A DNA stretch of 11,955 nucleotides from Candidatus Dormiibacterota bacterium (GTDB lineage Bacteria; Chloroflexota; Dormibacteria; UBA8260; Bog-877). This document shows, in pieces, positions 1 to 6,788 of this stretch (positions are counted from its first letter, which is position 1; each line of letters opens with the position of its first letter). The position numbers and the translations under genes were made by a program. Where the stretch lies: positions 196-12,150 of the forward strand of contig PKXR01000138.1 of the NCBI GenBank assembly GCA_003133485.1, in the 5' to 3' direction. The notes under the pieces were generated by a model. The model was not told the origin of the DNA, ran no database searches, and saw nothing but the letters and a program-made list of their open reading frames with translations.

Positions 1-294
1 GTTGTGCGACTCGATCTTGAAGCAGCAGAGGAGATCTCCGCCCAAATCCACCACACCGGCGTTCTCGCCTGGTCCCTGGACCACCCGCCCTCCTTCGGAC
101 GGCAGCTGGCGCAGCAACGCCTTGGAGGTCTTGTAGCTGCAGTGCTCGGACCAGAGCGCGCCGAGCATCCCCAGCTCCAAGCGGTTGGGCGCTCGGCCGA
201 GCTGCTCGGTCGCCGACTGGTATTCCAGCTCGGTGAGCGCCAGCTCCCGGAGCTCGGCCGCGGTCGGACCCGAGGTAGCAGCCGCCGGCGTCAT
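1..294 (-). CDS. purL: Phosphoribosylformylglycinamidine synthase subunit PurL (N-terminal part, cut by window edge)
   Basis: This is the large catalytic subunit of FGAM synthase. It converts FGAR, ATP and ammonia supplied by PurQ to FGAM, step 4 of purine synthesis, in the cytoplasm. Only the first 98 residues are in the window and the reading frame is open to base 1. The catalytic-His segment WSEHCSYK is at residues 48-55, followed by [10 protein letters not shown] (about 74-83) and FKIESHN at the edge, all typical of the N-terminus of PurL. The ATG at 294 shares the ATGA overlap with the purQ stop (291-293), so translation is probably coupled to purQ. Separate purS and purQ genes imply the short PurL form of about 700-760 residues, not the fused enzyme of about 1300. 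Identification is firm; only the length is unseen. Confidence 0.96.
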   Translation of the reverse strand, partial: MTPAAATSGPTAAELRELALTELEYQSATEQLGRAPNRLELGMLGALWSEHCSYKTSKALLRQLPSEGGRVVQGPGENAGVVDLGGDLLCCFKIESHN

Positions 295-989
295 CCGGGA
301 ACCGGAGCCAGCTGCTGGATCACCGAAGTGAAGAACCGCATCCCGTGGTCTGAACCGAGGAGCTCCTCGCAGGCGCGCTCTGGGTGGGGCATCATCCCGA
401 GCACATTGCCGTGCTGGTTGAGGATCCCGGCGATGTTCTGAAGGGAGCCGTTGGGGTTGGCAGTCTCGGTGAGTTGGCCCTGCTCGTCACTGTAGCGGAG
501 AGCTACCCGGCCCTCGGAGTTGAGCTGGGCCAGGGTCACCGGGTCCGCAAAGAACCGGCCCTCGCCGTGCGAAACCGGCACCCGTAGCCGCTGCCCCTGG
601 TGGCACCCGGCGAGAAAGGGAGTCGCAGTCGTCTCCACCCGCAGCCAGGTGGGCTGGCAGCGGAACTGCAGACTCGAATTGCGCAGCAGGGCGCCCGGGA
701 GCATCCCCGCCTCACACAAGATCTGGAAGCCGTTGCAGATGCCGAGCACCAACCCGCCCGCCTGCGCGTGCTCGCGGACCGCCTCCATCAAGGGCGCGAA
801 CCTGGCTATCGCCCCGGCCCGCAGGTAATCGCCGTAGGCGAAACCGCCAGGGAGAATGACCACCTCGCAGCCTTTAAGGTCACGATCGGCGTGCCACAGC
901 GGCACCGCCTCAGCCCCGGCCAGATCCACTGCGTGGGCACAGTCCCGGTCGCTCCAGGTACCCGGGAAGACGGCGATCCCGAAGCGCAC
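291..989 (-). CDS. purQ: Phosphoribosylformylglycinamidine synthase, glutaminase subunit PurQ
   Basis: Class I glutamine amidotransferase that hydrolyses glutamine and channels ammonia to PurL within the PurLQS complex. It has 232 residues, close to the usual size of about 227. The nucleophile Cys85 lies in GICNGFQ, and the His-Glu pair is in MPHPERA near the C-terminus. [16 protein letters not shown] (about 47-62) and SHGEGRFF are further family motifs. I chose GTG at 989, two bases after the purS stop, because the protein then starts [10 protein letters not shown] like the family. A TTG at 995 overlapping the purS stop is an alternative, whereas the upstream ATG at 1064 would add 25 residues that lie over purS. 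The usual FPGSNCDRD loop reads FPGTWSDRD here. The gene overlaps purL as ATGA. Confidence 0.95.
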   Translation of the reverse strand: MRFGIAVFPGTWSDRDCAHAVDLAGAEAVPLWHADRDLKGCEVVILPGGFAYGDYLRAGAIARFAPLMEAVREHAQAGGLVLGICNGFQILCEAGMLPGALLRNSSLQFRCQPTWLRVETTATPFLAGCHQGQRLRVPVSHGEGRFFADPVTLAQLNSEGRVALRYSDEQGQLTETANPNGSLQNIAGILNQHGNVLGMMPHPERACEELLGSDHGMRFFTSVIQQLAPVPG

Positions 990-991
990 GC

Positions 992-1231
992 TCAAGCGGC
1001 AGGGACCGGCCGCAGCTCGAACCGATACTCCTCGATCACGCCGTTGCACAGGAGCCGGCGGCACATCTGATCGACCCGCTCTCGCGCCGACTCGACGTCC
1101 TCTTCAGCCAATTCCAGGCTGATGAACTTGCCCACCCGGGCGCCCGCCACCTCGGGATAACCGAGCGAATGGAGGGCGTCCTTGACCACCAGCCCCTGGG
1201 GGTCGTTGACCACCTCCTTGAGGCTGACCAC
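992..1231 (-). CDS. purS: Phosphoribosylformylglycinamidine synthase subunit PurS (start uncertain)
   Basis: Small subunit that bridges PurL and PurQ in the FGAM synthase complex. Reading from GTG at 1231 gives 79 residues with SLKEVVNDPQG, ALHSLGYPEV, GKFISLEL and LLCNGVIEEYRFEL, matching PurS family blocks throughout. The start is a problem. Family members carry about 6-8 residues before the SLK motif, and the frame does encode a suitable strand (FVAEVVVSLK), but no ATG, GTG or TTG lies there. The GTG at 1231 truncates that strand, and the next canonical start, ATG at 1345, would overlap purC by more than 100 bases with no ribosome-binding site. A GTA codon at 1241-1243 overlaps the purC stop as GTAG, mimicking the coupled ATGA overlap of purQ/purL, and could be the true start. 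The identity is secure; the 5' end is not. Confidence 0.88.
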   Translation of the reverse strand: MVSLKEVVNDPQGLVVKDALHSLGYPEVAGARVGKFISLELAEEDVESARERVDQMCRRLLCNGVIEEYRFELRPVPAA

Positions 1232-1239
1232 GACCTCGG

Positions 1240-2133
1240 CTACAAATCGCTGCCGGTGATCCGTCTCGAGGCCTCCAGATAGCGGTTGCGGGTCTCTTGC
1301 ACCAACTGCTCCGGGAGAGCCGGTGCCGGCGGATTGCGGTTCCATCCCGTGGAGAGCAGGTAATCGCGAACCAGCTGCTTGTCGAATCCGTGGGGGGCCT
1401 GGCCCGGCGCCTGCTTCAGATCCCAGAGCCGGGAAGAGTCAGGGGTGAGTAACTCATCGATCAGGGTGAGGGAGCCATCGATAAAACCGAACTCGAATTT
1501 GCTGTCGACTAGAGTGAACCCCGCTTCCCGGCAGTGGACCTGGGCCAGCCGGAAGATCCGGAGGCTGAATTCCTCCAGCCGCTGCGCCAGCTCACTGCCC
1601 ACCAGCTGGACCAGCCGGCCGCGACTGATGTTCTGGTCGTGGCCGTGGTCACTCTTGGTAGCCGGGGTGAAGCGGAGCTCGGGCAGCTCGGCTCCGAAGG
1701 CGAGCCCCCGCGGAACTGGCTCGGAGGCCAGCTTCCCGGTAGCTTCATACTCCTGCCAACCGCTCCCCGCCAGTCGCCCTCGGACGACGCACTCGACGTC
1801 GATCCGCTGCGCCTTCGCGACGAACATCGCCCGGCCGCCGAGCTTTGCCAGAGCACCCCTGGGGAGCGCCGCAGGGTCGTCGGGGAGGAGATGGTTGGGC
1901 ACCAGGTCGGCCGTGGTTCGGAACCAGTAGCGGGACATCGCCGTCAGGACCCGGCCGCGGTCGGGGATGAGGGTGGGCAGAATACTGTCGAAAGCGGAGA
2001 TACGGTCAGTGGAGACCATCAGCAGCCGTTCGCCGAGGTCGAAGGTGTCCCGGACCTTGCCCCGCCGGAAAAGTGGGACTCCAGGAATCTCGACTTCGCC
2101 GACTCCTAACCCAAGAGGCGATCCTTCAGCCAT
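1240..2133 (-). CDS. purC: Phosphoribosylaminoimidazole-succinocarboxamide synthase (SAICAR synthetase)
   Basis: Joins aspartate to CAIR using ATP to give SAICAR, step 7 (counting the bacterial route) of IMP synthesis. It has 297 residues, the longer SAICAR-synthetase type, compared with about 237 for the short bacterial form. Motifs in order: RRGKVRD (23-29, nucleotide loop), STDRISAFD (41-49), VECVVRGRLAGSGW (113-126), FTPATKSDHGHDQNIS (155-170), LVDSKFEFG and LIDELLTPDSSR near the C-terminal third. No key motif is missing. The ATG at 2133 lies inside the end of purB (8-base overlap, ATGGCTGA), consistent with coupled translation. Its TAG stop runs into the purS 5' end. It is the second gene of the purBCSQL operon, and the product hands SAICAR straight to PurB. 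Confidence 0.96.
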   Translation of the reverse strand: MAEGSPLGLGVGEVEIPGVPLFRRGKVRDTFDLGERLLMVSTDRISAFDSILPTLIPDRGRVLTAMSRYWFRTTADLVPNHLLPDDPAALPRGALAKLGGRAMFVAKAQRIDVECVVRGRLAGSGWQEYEATGKLASEPVPRGLAFGAELPELRFTPATKSDHGHDQNISRGRLVQLVGSELAQRLEEFSLRIFRLAQVHCREAGFTLVDSKFEFGFIDGSLTLIDELLTPDSSRLWDLKQAPGQAPHGFDKQLVRDYLLSTGWNRNPPAPALPEQLVQETRNRYLEASRRITGSDL

Positions 2134-3466
2134 CAGCAGGTTCCGGTCCCACTTCCTTGACCGCCGCCTCCAGCAGCCCTAACCTGCGAAAACTCTCGTC
2201 GATCTGGGCCAGGTAGGGCTGCAGGTCGAAGCACCCAGCCAGCTGCTCGGGACTCAGCACAGCCACGACCTCGGGGCTTGCCTGGGCGGTGGCGCGGAAG
2301 TCGCCGCCTGGCTGGTCGGCCGTCAGCGCCAGCGCCTGCACCAGGCGGTAGGCCGTCTCCCGGGGCTGGCCGGCCCGGATCAGGGCCAGCAGTAACTGCT
2401 GGCTCTGCGAGATCTGGCCCCGCCGCTTCAGGTTGGCCTGCATCACCGCCTCGTCCACCTGCAACCCGTCCAACACCTGGGCCAGCGTGCGCAGGATGTG
2501 GGCAGTGGCCATGGTCGCGTCGGGCAGGGCAACCCGCTCCACCGAAGAGTGCGAGATGTCTCGCTCATGCCAGAGGGCGACATCCTCCAGCCCGGCCACC
2601 GCCCAGCCCCGCAACAGACGGCACAGCCCGGAGACCTGCTCCAGGCGCACGGGATTGCGCTTGTGGGGCATCGCGGACGACCCCTTCTGCCGCTCGCCGA
2701 AGGGCTCCCGCACCTCGCCCACCTCGGTACGCTGCAGGTGGCGCAGGGTGGTGGCCAGCCGCTCGCAAACCGCGCCCAGGACGGCCAAGGAGCAGAGGTA
2801 GGCGGCGTGGCGGTCCCGAGCGACCACCTGCGTGGTGATCTGCGCCGGCTCCAGGCCCAGTTGCCGCAGGGCCAGGACCTCGACTTCCGGGCTGATAGTG
2901 GCGTGGGTGCCCACGGTGCCGGAGAGCTTGCCCACCTCGACCTCGCTCGCCGCCGCCTGGAACCGCTGCCGCGACCGCCTCAGCTCGTCGAAGTGGTTGG
3001 CCATGACGAAGCCGAAGGTGACCGGCTCCGCGTGCATCCCATGGGTCCGGCCCGCCATCGGCGTGCGCCGATGCCGCAAGGCCAGCCCCGACGCCCGCTC
3101 GAGCAACCGGTCCAGATCAGCAAGGATTAGCCGGCTGGCGTCTCGCAGCTGGAGAGCCAGGGCAGTGTCGACTACGTCCTGGCTGGTCATACCCAGGTGG
3201 ATCTGGGAACCCTCCTCGCCCAGCTGCTCCTGGACCGCGCTTACGAAGGCGGCCAGGTCGTGGCCCTGCACGGATTCGATCTCGGCCACCCGTTCCGCGG
3301 TCGGCGGCTTGGCGAAGCGGAGAGCTTCCATCTGGGAGGGTGGGATCTCCCCCCCCAGCGCGGCCCGGGCTTCGCAGACGGCGAGTTCCACCTGGAGCCA
3401 AAGGCGCAGTCGGGTCCCGTCTGACCACAGCTCCCGCAATTCCTTGGGGGCGTAGCGGTCGATCAC
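2126..3466 (-). CDS. purB: Adenylosuccinate lyase
   Basis: Fumarase/aspartase superfamily lyase that releases fumarate from SAICAR (to AICAR) and from adenylosuccinate (to AMP). It has 446 residues, the short PurB type. Seen motifs: TSQDVVDTA (94-102), the catalytic-His segment GRTHGMHAEP (139-148), and the superfamily signature GSSAMPHKRNP (262-272), whose serine is the mobile-loop catalytic base in studied homologues. The start is GTG at 3466, giving MIDRYAPKELRELW as in the family; no other start exists in frame upstream as far as 3524. The GTG sits at the centre of a perfect inverted repeat (separate entry). It is the first gene of the operon and overlaps purC by 8 bases. A run of eight G on the coding strand (3349-3356) encodes part of LGGEIPP, and the frame is intact across it. 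Confidence 0.96.
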   Translation of the reverse strand: MIDRYAPKELRELWSDGTRLRLWLQVELAVCEARAALGGEIPPSQMEALRFAKPPTAERVAEIESVQGHDLAAFVSAVQEQLGEEGSQIHLGMTSQDVVDTALALQLRDASRLILADLDRLLERASGLALRHRRTPMAGRTHGMHAEPVTFGFVMANHFDELRRSRQRFQAAASEVEVGKLSGTVGTHATISPEVEVLALRQLGLEPAQITTQVVARDRHAAYLCSLAVLGAVCERLATTLRHLQRTEVGEVREPFGERQKGSSAMPHKRNPVRLEQVSGLCRLLRGWAVAGLEDVALWHERDISHSSVERVALPDATMATAHILRTLAQVLDGLQVDEAVMQANLKRRGQISQSQQLLLALIRAGQPRETAYRLVQALALTADQPGGDFRATAQASPEVVAVLSPEQLAGCFDLQPYLAQIDESFRRLGLLEAAVKEVGPEPADG

Positions 3467-3476
3467 GATCGACCGC
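3455..3476 (-). promoter_or_regulatory. Perfect inverted repeat over the purB start codon
   Basis: The arm GCGGTCGATC (3455-3464) is followed by two bases and then its exact reverse complement (3467-3476). Together they form a 22-base 10-2-10 palindrome centred on the purB GTG. In the mRNA, a hairpin with a 4-base loop would leave a 9-bp stem that buries the weak ribosome-binding sequence AGGCGG (3473-3478) in its left arm and holds the start codon in and next to the loop. The right arm encodes Ile-Asp-Arg of PurB, which is conserved, so only the left arm needs a special explanation. It could be a translational control hairpin or a DNA operator. The palindrome is certain; the function is inferred. 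Confidence 0.55.
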
Positions 3477-3510
3477 CTGGCAAGGGTCGCTGCAGTGGCA
3501 GGGCCTTCGT

Positions 3511-3531
3511 CACCTAAATTGAGTATAGGTG
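3511..3531 (-). promoter_or_regulatory. Operator-like inverted repeat with possible -10 box for the pur operon
   Basis: CACCTA (3511-3516) and TAGGTG (3526-3531) form a 6-9-6 inverted repeat in a short AT-richer island. On the minus strand the element contains TATACT (3527-3522), a good -10 match that would start transcription some 45-50 bases before the purB GTG. I see no convincing -35 hexamer 16-18 bases further upstream (that stretch is G-rich), so the promoter would need an activator or be weak. The overlap of a dyad with a -10 box is the usual layout of a repressor site. No known repressor consensus is recognised. Confidence 0.35.
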
Positions 3532-3685
3532 GCAGCCGGCCGCTTCCCCCTGGGACCGATCCGGCTGCAGCACAGGCAGCTCAATCCGACCCGGCACCGG
3601 TCGTAACCGCCGACGCCGAATCACCGTTTGCAGTCGATCGTGGGGGCCGCCAGGCCGCCGTCGATGCCGCGGCACGGCTAAGGTC

Positions 3686-3734
3686 AACTCTCCAGCTCAT
3701 CGCCGAGGACGAGCTGGCGTCGTTCCAACGAGTT
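3686..3734. repeat. Nested inverted repeat upstream of the sigma factor gene
   Basis: An inner pair CCAGCTC (3692-3698) / GAGCTGG (3711-3717) lies inside an outer pair AACTC (3686-3690) / GAGTT (3730-3734). The structure could be a cruciform or leader hairpin, or two half-sites of a regulator. It lies 120-170 bases before the sigma start codon. There is no T-run after it on either strand, so it is not a standard intrinsic terminator. The arms are short enough that chance in GC-rich DNA cannot be excluded. Confidence 0.3.
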
Positions 3735-3853
3735 CTTGCGCGGGGCGGCCGACGAGGCCGGTACCGTGGGCGGGTGGGGTCAGCAGAGGCGCAGGTGTTC
3801 GTAACCGCTTGCCCTGCCAGAGCGTTTGTGGTTCCGGTCCGAGGATCGCGGCG

Positions 3854-4426
3854 GTGAGAATTCCCCCGGATCGCGAGGAGAGGCTGATCGCCCGGGCCCA
3901 GGCCAATCCTGAAGGCTTCGGCGAACTGTATGACCACTACTTCCCCCAGATCTACCGGTACGTCGCCTCCCGGGTCCGCAGCGCGGAGCTGGCCGAGGAC
4001 ATCACCAGTGAGGTGTTCTTCAAGGCGCTCCGGGCGATCGGGCGCTATCGACCTAGCGGCCATCCCTTCTCCGCTTGGCTCTATCAGATCGCCATCAACA
4101 CGATTACCGACCACTACCGCTCGCGCAAGCGCGGCGAGGACAGCCTGGAGAGCGGTCCGGAGTTGGCCTCGGGAGGAGTTGCGGTCGACGACCAGGTGGC
4201 CGAGCAGATGGGGCTGGACCAGATCTGGCAGGCGATCGAATCGCTGCCGGACCAGCAGCGCACCGCGATGACCCTCAAGTATTCCGAAGACCTCCCGCTA
4301 GCGGAAATCGGCCGAATCATGGGCAAGAGCGAGGGCGCGATCAAACTGCTGGTCTTCCGGGGTACCGCCTCCGTGCGCTTGGCGCTGCGCCCGCTCCGCG
4401 TCGAGGCGGAGGAACACCGTGGCTAG
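3854..4426 (+). CDS. ECF-type RNA polymerase sigma factor
   Basis: Sigma-70 family factor of the extracytoplasmic-function type: 190 residues, with only regions 2 and 4. Region 2 spans about residues 22-92 (FGELYDHYFPQIYRYVASRV, then the core-binding/-10 part ELAEDITSEVFFKAL and FSAWLYQIAINTITDHYRSR). A variable acidic linker covers about 94-120. Region 4 (about 121-178) contains LPDQQRTAMTLKY and the helix-turn-helix LPLAEIGRIMGKSEGAIK. The start is GTG at 3854, preceded by GAGG 9 bases upstream; a TTG at 3809 would add 15 residues of no sigma character. The last 8 bases overlap the next gene, a membrane protein with a cytoplasmic N-terminus, the usual arrangement of an ECF sigma factor with its regulator. 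The specific ECF group and regulon are not identified. Confidence 0.92.
   Translation: MRIPPDREERLIARAQANPEGFGELYDHYFPQIYRYVASRVRSAELAEDITSEVFFKALRAIGRYRPSGHPFSAWLYQIAINTITDHYRSRKRGEDSLESGPELASGGVAVDDQVAEQMGLDQIWQAIESLPDQQRTAMTLKYSEDLPLAEIGRIMGKSEGAIKLLVFRGTASVRLALRPLRVEAEEHRG
4408..4413 (+). promoter_or_regulatory. Ribosome-binding site deciding the GTG start of the membrane protein gene
   Basis: GGAGGA lies within the last codons of the sigma gene, 5 bases before the GTG at 4419. It supports that start and an 8-base overlap with the sigma stop, which implies coupled synthesis of the two proteins. Confidence 0.7.
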
Positions 4427-6752
4427 GCTCTCGCGCTGGCTCAGGCGGGAGCCGAAGCCGACCGCGCCCGAGGGAGTCGATTCCGAACTGTGGGCGATTT
4501 TCCAGGATCGTGGCGGGCACTCGGGTACCGAGCTCATCCGCACCGCCGAGGAGCTCCGGCTGAAACTGCGGGCCCAGCCGCCGCCCGATGCAGACCCTGA
4601 GTTCCAGGCTCGGCTACGAGCCAACCTCATGCGGGAAGCCAGGGCGACCGGAACGGCCGGGATGCGACGATCTCGGCGGCTGGCGCTGCCACTCACCGCA
4701 ACCGTGGGAGTCGCCGGTCTGGCCGCGGTAGCGGTGGTGGTGGCCTCGTTGGTGGCGGTCCCGCTCGCGCGGGGCCAGGTGAAGGTCCAGGCGGCCGTCG
4801 CCGGCCACCATCGGATCCCGGTCACGCAGGCGATCCGGATCAGCTTCAACCGACCGATGGACGAGACCGCTGTGGTTCAGGGATTGACGATTAAACCAGC
4901 CGTCTCGTACCAGGCGAACTGGTCCAACCCCGAGACCCTGGTGATCTCCCCTGCACACGGGCTGGCCCCCAACGTGGGCTACGTCGTGACCATTCCTCAA
5001 CCGGACGCCAAGGCTCAGAACGGGGCTGAAGCGACGTCAGCCATCGTCATCCCCTTCGGCACCGGCTCAGCCCCGTCCACCCCTCAGGGGCAGATTCCGA
5101 CGGTGGTCTCGGTGACCCACGTCGCGGTCACCTCAGGGGTCGCCTCTCTCAGCTACATGGCGGACGGCGCCCTTCTCCTGCTGAGCTCAGGGACGCCGCT
5201 GGCGGTGCCTTCGAGCGCGCAATCACCGAGCCCCTCCCCGACACTCACGCCGAGCGTTCCCGGTTCCCCCGACCTCTCCTTCGGGACCCTCTACCTGGTC
5301 AGCCCCACGCTGGAGGTGGTCGCCTCCAATGCCGAAGGAGCGGTCGCCTCTCCAGACAGCCAGGAGATCGCCTACTGGACTCCGGGGACCAACGGCACCC
5401 TGTCGCTGGAGGTGGTCGCGGCCAGCGGCAGCGGCACCCCCGAGACGCTCGCGACCTCCGCTGAATCTGATCCCGGTCTAGCCTGGCTCGACAACGGCGA
5501 CTTGCTGTTCGCGGCGGCCGGTCAGCTCCGAGAGGTCAGCCTCGACGGCCAGGTCACGAGTGTGGACCCCTCGGTGCAGGTCGACCCCGGCGGGCTGTTC
5601 TCCCTCTCTCCCTCGGCCGAGGCGATCTTCGCCAGACCCAGCGGAGTTCCCACCGTCTACTCCCTTCCAGGTGGGACCGCGACCGCCCTGAACGACCTGG
5701 TAGGGGTGCCTGCCTGGGCCTCGATGGGAACAGAACTTGCCTATATCTCGGACATCGGCGGCACGGACGCGATTAAGTTGACCTCCGATCTCGGCTCCCA
5801 AAGCACGGTTCTGCTGACCGCCCCTGCCGGAACCCAGCTGAGTGACCTGACCTTCGACCCCACCGATACCTATCTGACCTACGTCTCCACCGCCGCTGGA
5901 CAGTCGTCCCAGCTGAACGCCATCGACATTCTGTCCAAGGTGAGCGGCACCCTGGGCAGCCTCACCGCGGTCAGCGACCCTGTCTGGGATCCGGCCGGGG
6001 ACCAGATGTCCGAGCTCGCCGACGTCTCCGGCGCCTCGTCTCAGAGCGTCGAGAGCCTGCTCTTGTCGGGCGTAACGCAGCCCCCCGCCAGCGGCGATAC
6101 CGCCGCCGAGACCGCCCTCGCGACCGCCGCCGACCTAGCCCAGCTCCAAGTGAGCGACCCAGCGTCCGCGGTGACCGCCATCACCAGTCTCTTGGCGCCG
6201 GGAACCTACATCACCCCGGCGCTCATCTTGCCGGGGAAGTTCGACCGTTTCTACGCTGTCTCCACCACCCCGACCGCACCGGGAGCGAGCTCCTACACCG
6301 TCGATCTGCGTTTGGTGCGCGACGCCACCAGTTCGTCGGGTCCCGCGTTCCTGCCAGAGACCGTGACCGTGCAGACGGCGGGAGCCTCGCCACTAATCAG
6401 CAGCATCTCGCCGGGCGCACTAACGCCGATACCAATTGGCCCACAGGTCCTGAGCGTTTCAGCGTCTACCAGTAGCAGCGGCACAACTGTCTTTGCGATT
6501 CACTTTGATGCCGACCTAAATCCGCTCACAGTGGGATCGCAGTCGACCACGCTCAGTATCGACGGGCACGTAGTTGCCGGTGCACAGTTCAGCTATGCAG
6601 CGTTGACAAGAACTGAAACCGTCAGCGTCAACTCCCTGCCCGCGGGCGCGGTGACACTGACGGTGTCGTCACCACTCGCTGATATCTACAACACCCCAAT
6701 GCAGAGCGCGTACCAAGTGGTGTTGCAGCCCGAACCAGCGACCGCCGGCTGA
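4419..6752 (+). CDS. Membrane-anchored putative anti-sigma/sensor protein with Ig-like and TolB-like propeller domains
   Basis: A 777-residue protein, likely single-pass with the N-terminus inside. Residues 1-87 are charged and cytoplasmic, with a helix near 40-75 (EELRLKL, then DPEFQARLRANLM) reminiscent of anti-sigma tails in high-GC bacteria. One hydrophobic segment is at about 88-117. Outside the membrane follow an Ig-like/Big_5-type domain (about 128-195; ISFNRPMDET, LAPNVGYVVTI), a Ser/Pro-rich linker (about 262-285), and some six PD40/WD-like repeats (about 288-545), such as ASPDSQEIAYW and FDPTDTYLTYVS, suggesting a six-bladed TolB-type propeller. After these come a domain of unknown type (about 565-655) and a second Ig-like domain (about 670-770). 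There is no HxxxCxxC zinc anti-sigma motif. The overlap with the sigma gene suggests a regulator that senses an envelope signal; this is inference. Codon use changes in the last 120 residues or so. Confidence 0.75.
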   Translation: MARLSRWLRREPKPTAPEGVDSELWAIFQDRGGHSGTELIRTAEELRLKLRAQPPPDADPEFQARLRANLMREARATGTAGMRRSRRLALPLTATVGVAGLAAVAVVVASLVAVPLARGQVKVQAAVAGHHRIPVTQAIRISFNRPMDETAVVQGLTIKPAVSYQANWSNPETLVISPAHGLAPNVGYVVTIPQPDAKAQNGAEATSAIVIPFGTGSAPSTPQGQIPTVVSVTHVAVTSGVASLSYMADGALLLLSSGTPLAVPSSAQSPSPSPTLTPSVPGSPDLSFGTLYLVSPTLEVVASNAEGAVASPDSQEIAYWTPGTNGTLSLEVVAASGSGTPETLATSAESDPGLAWLDNGDLLFAAAGQLREVSLDGQVTSVDPSVQVDPGGLFSLSPSAEAIFARPSGVPTVYSLPGGTATALNDLVGVPAWASMGTELAYISDIGGTDAIKLTSDLGSQSTVLLTAPAGTQLSDLTFDPTDTYLTYVSTAAGQSSQLNAIDILSKVSGTLGSLTAVSDPVWDPAGDQMSELADVSGASSQSVESLLLSGVTQPPASGDTAAETALATAADLAQLQVSDPASAVTAITSLLAPGTYITPALILPGKFDRFYAVSTTPTAPGASSYTVDLRLVRDATSSSGPAFLPETVTVQTAGASPLISSISPGALTPIPIGPQVLSVSASTSSSGTTVFAIHFDADLNPLTVGSQSTTLSIDGHVVAGAQFSYAALTRTETVSVNSLPAGAVTLTVSSPLADIYNTPMQSAYQVVLQPEPATAG

Positions 6753-6788
6753 TTCGGCTCGACGCACTGACCCGCGCGCGCTTGCCGA
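6753..6788. other. Convergent intergenic gap between the propeller protein and accC
   Basis: Only 36 bases separate the two stop codons. I see no hairpin followed by a T-run on either strand, so transcription presumably ends by Rho or within the opposing genes. A 6-bp stem at 6808-6824 lies inside the accC coding end and has no T-tract. Confidence 0.4.

Larger units (their letters stand above)
3467..3853. other. Divergent intergenic region between purB and the sigma factor gene
   Basis: This 387-base spacer separates the minus-strand purine operon from the plus-strand sigma/membrane-protein pair, so it must hold both promoters. Visible elements are the 6-9-6 repeat at 3511-3531, a nested inverted repeat at 3686-3734, and GAGG at 3841-3844, which serves the sigma gene. 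No clear -35/-10 pair could be assigned to the sigma gene; TTGCGC at 3736 and TACCGT at 3762 are spaced 20 bases apart, too far for a confident call. An open frame (3495-3857) exists but has no recognisable protein features. No tRNA or known ncRNA signature is seen. Confidence 0.5.

Noticed and set aside
992..1345. PurS starting at ATG 1345
   Set aside because: It would overlap purC by over 100 bases, lacks a ribosome-binding site, and the extra residues have no PurS similarity.
1534..2109. Long plus-strand open frames over purC (and 2498-3130, 2832-3455 over purB)
   Set aside because: They are antisense shadows of clearly homologous purC and purB, as expected in GC-rich DNA.
3581..4114. Minus-strand open frame of 177 codons antisense to the sigma gene
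   Set aside because: It lies opposite the sigma coding region, has an Arg/Ser/Pro-rich low-complexity translation and shows no family motif. The sigma frame explains the codon pattern.
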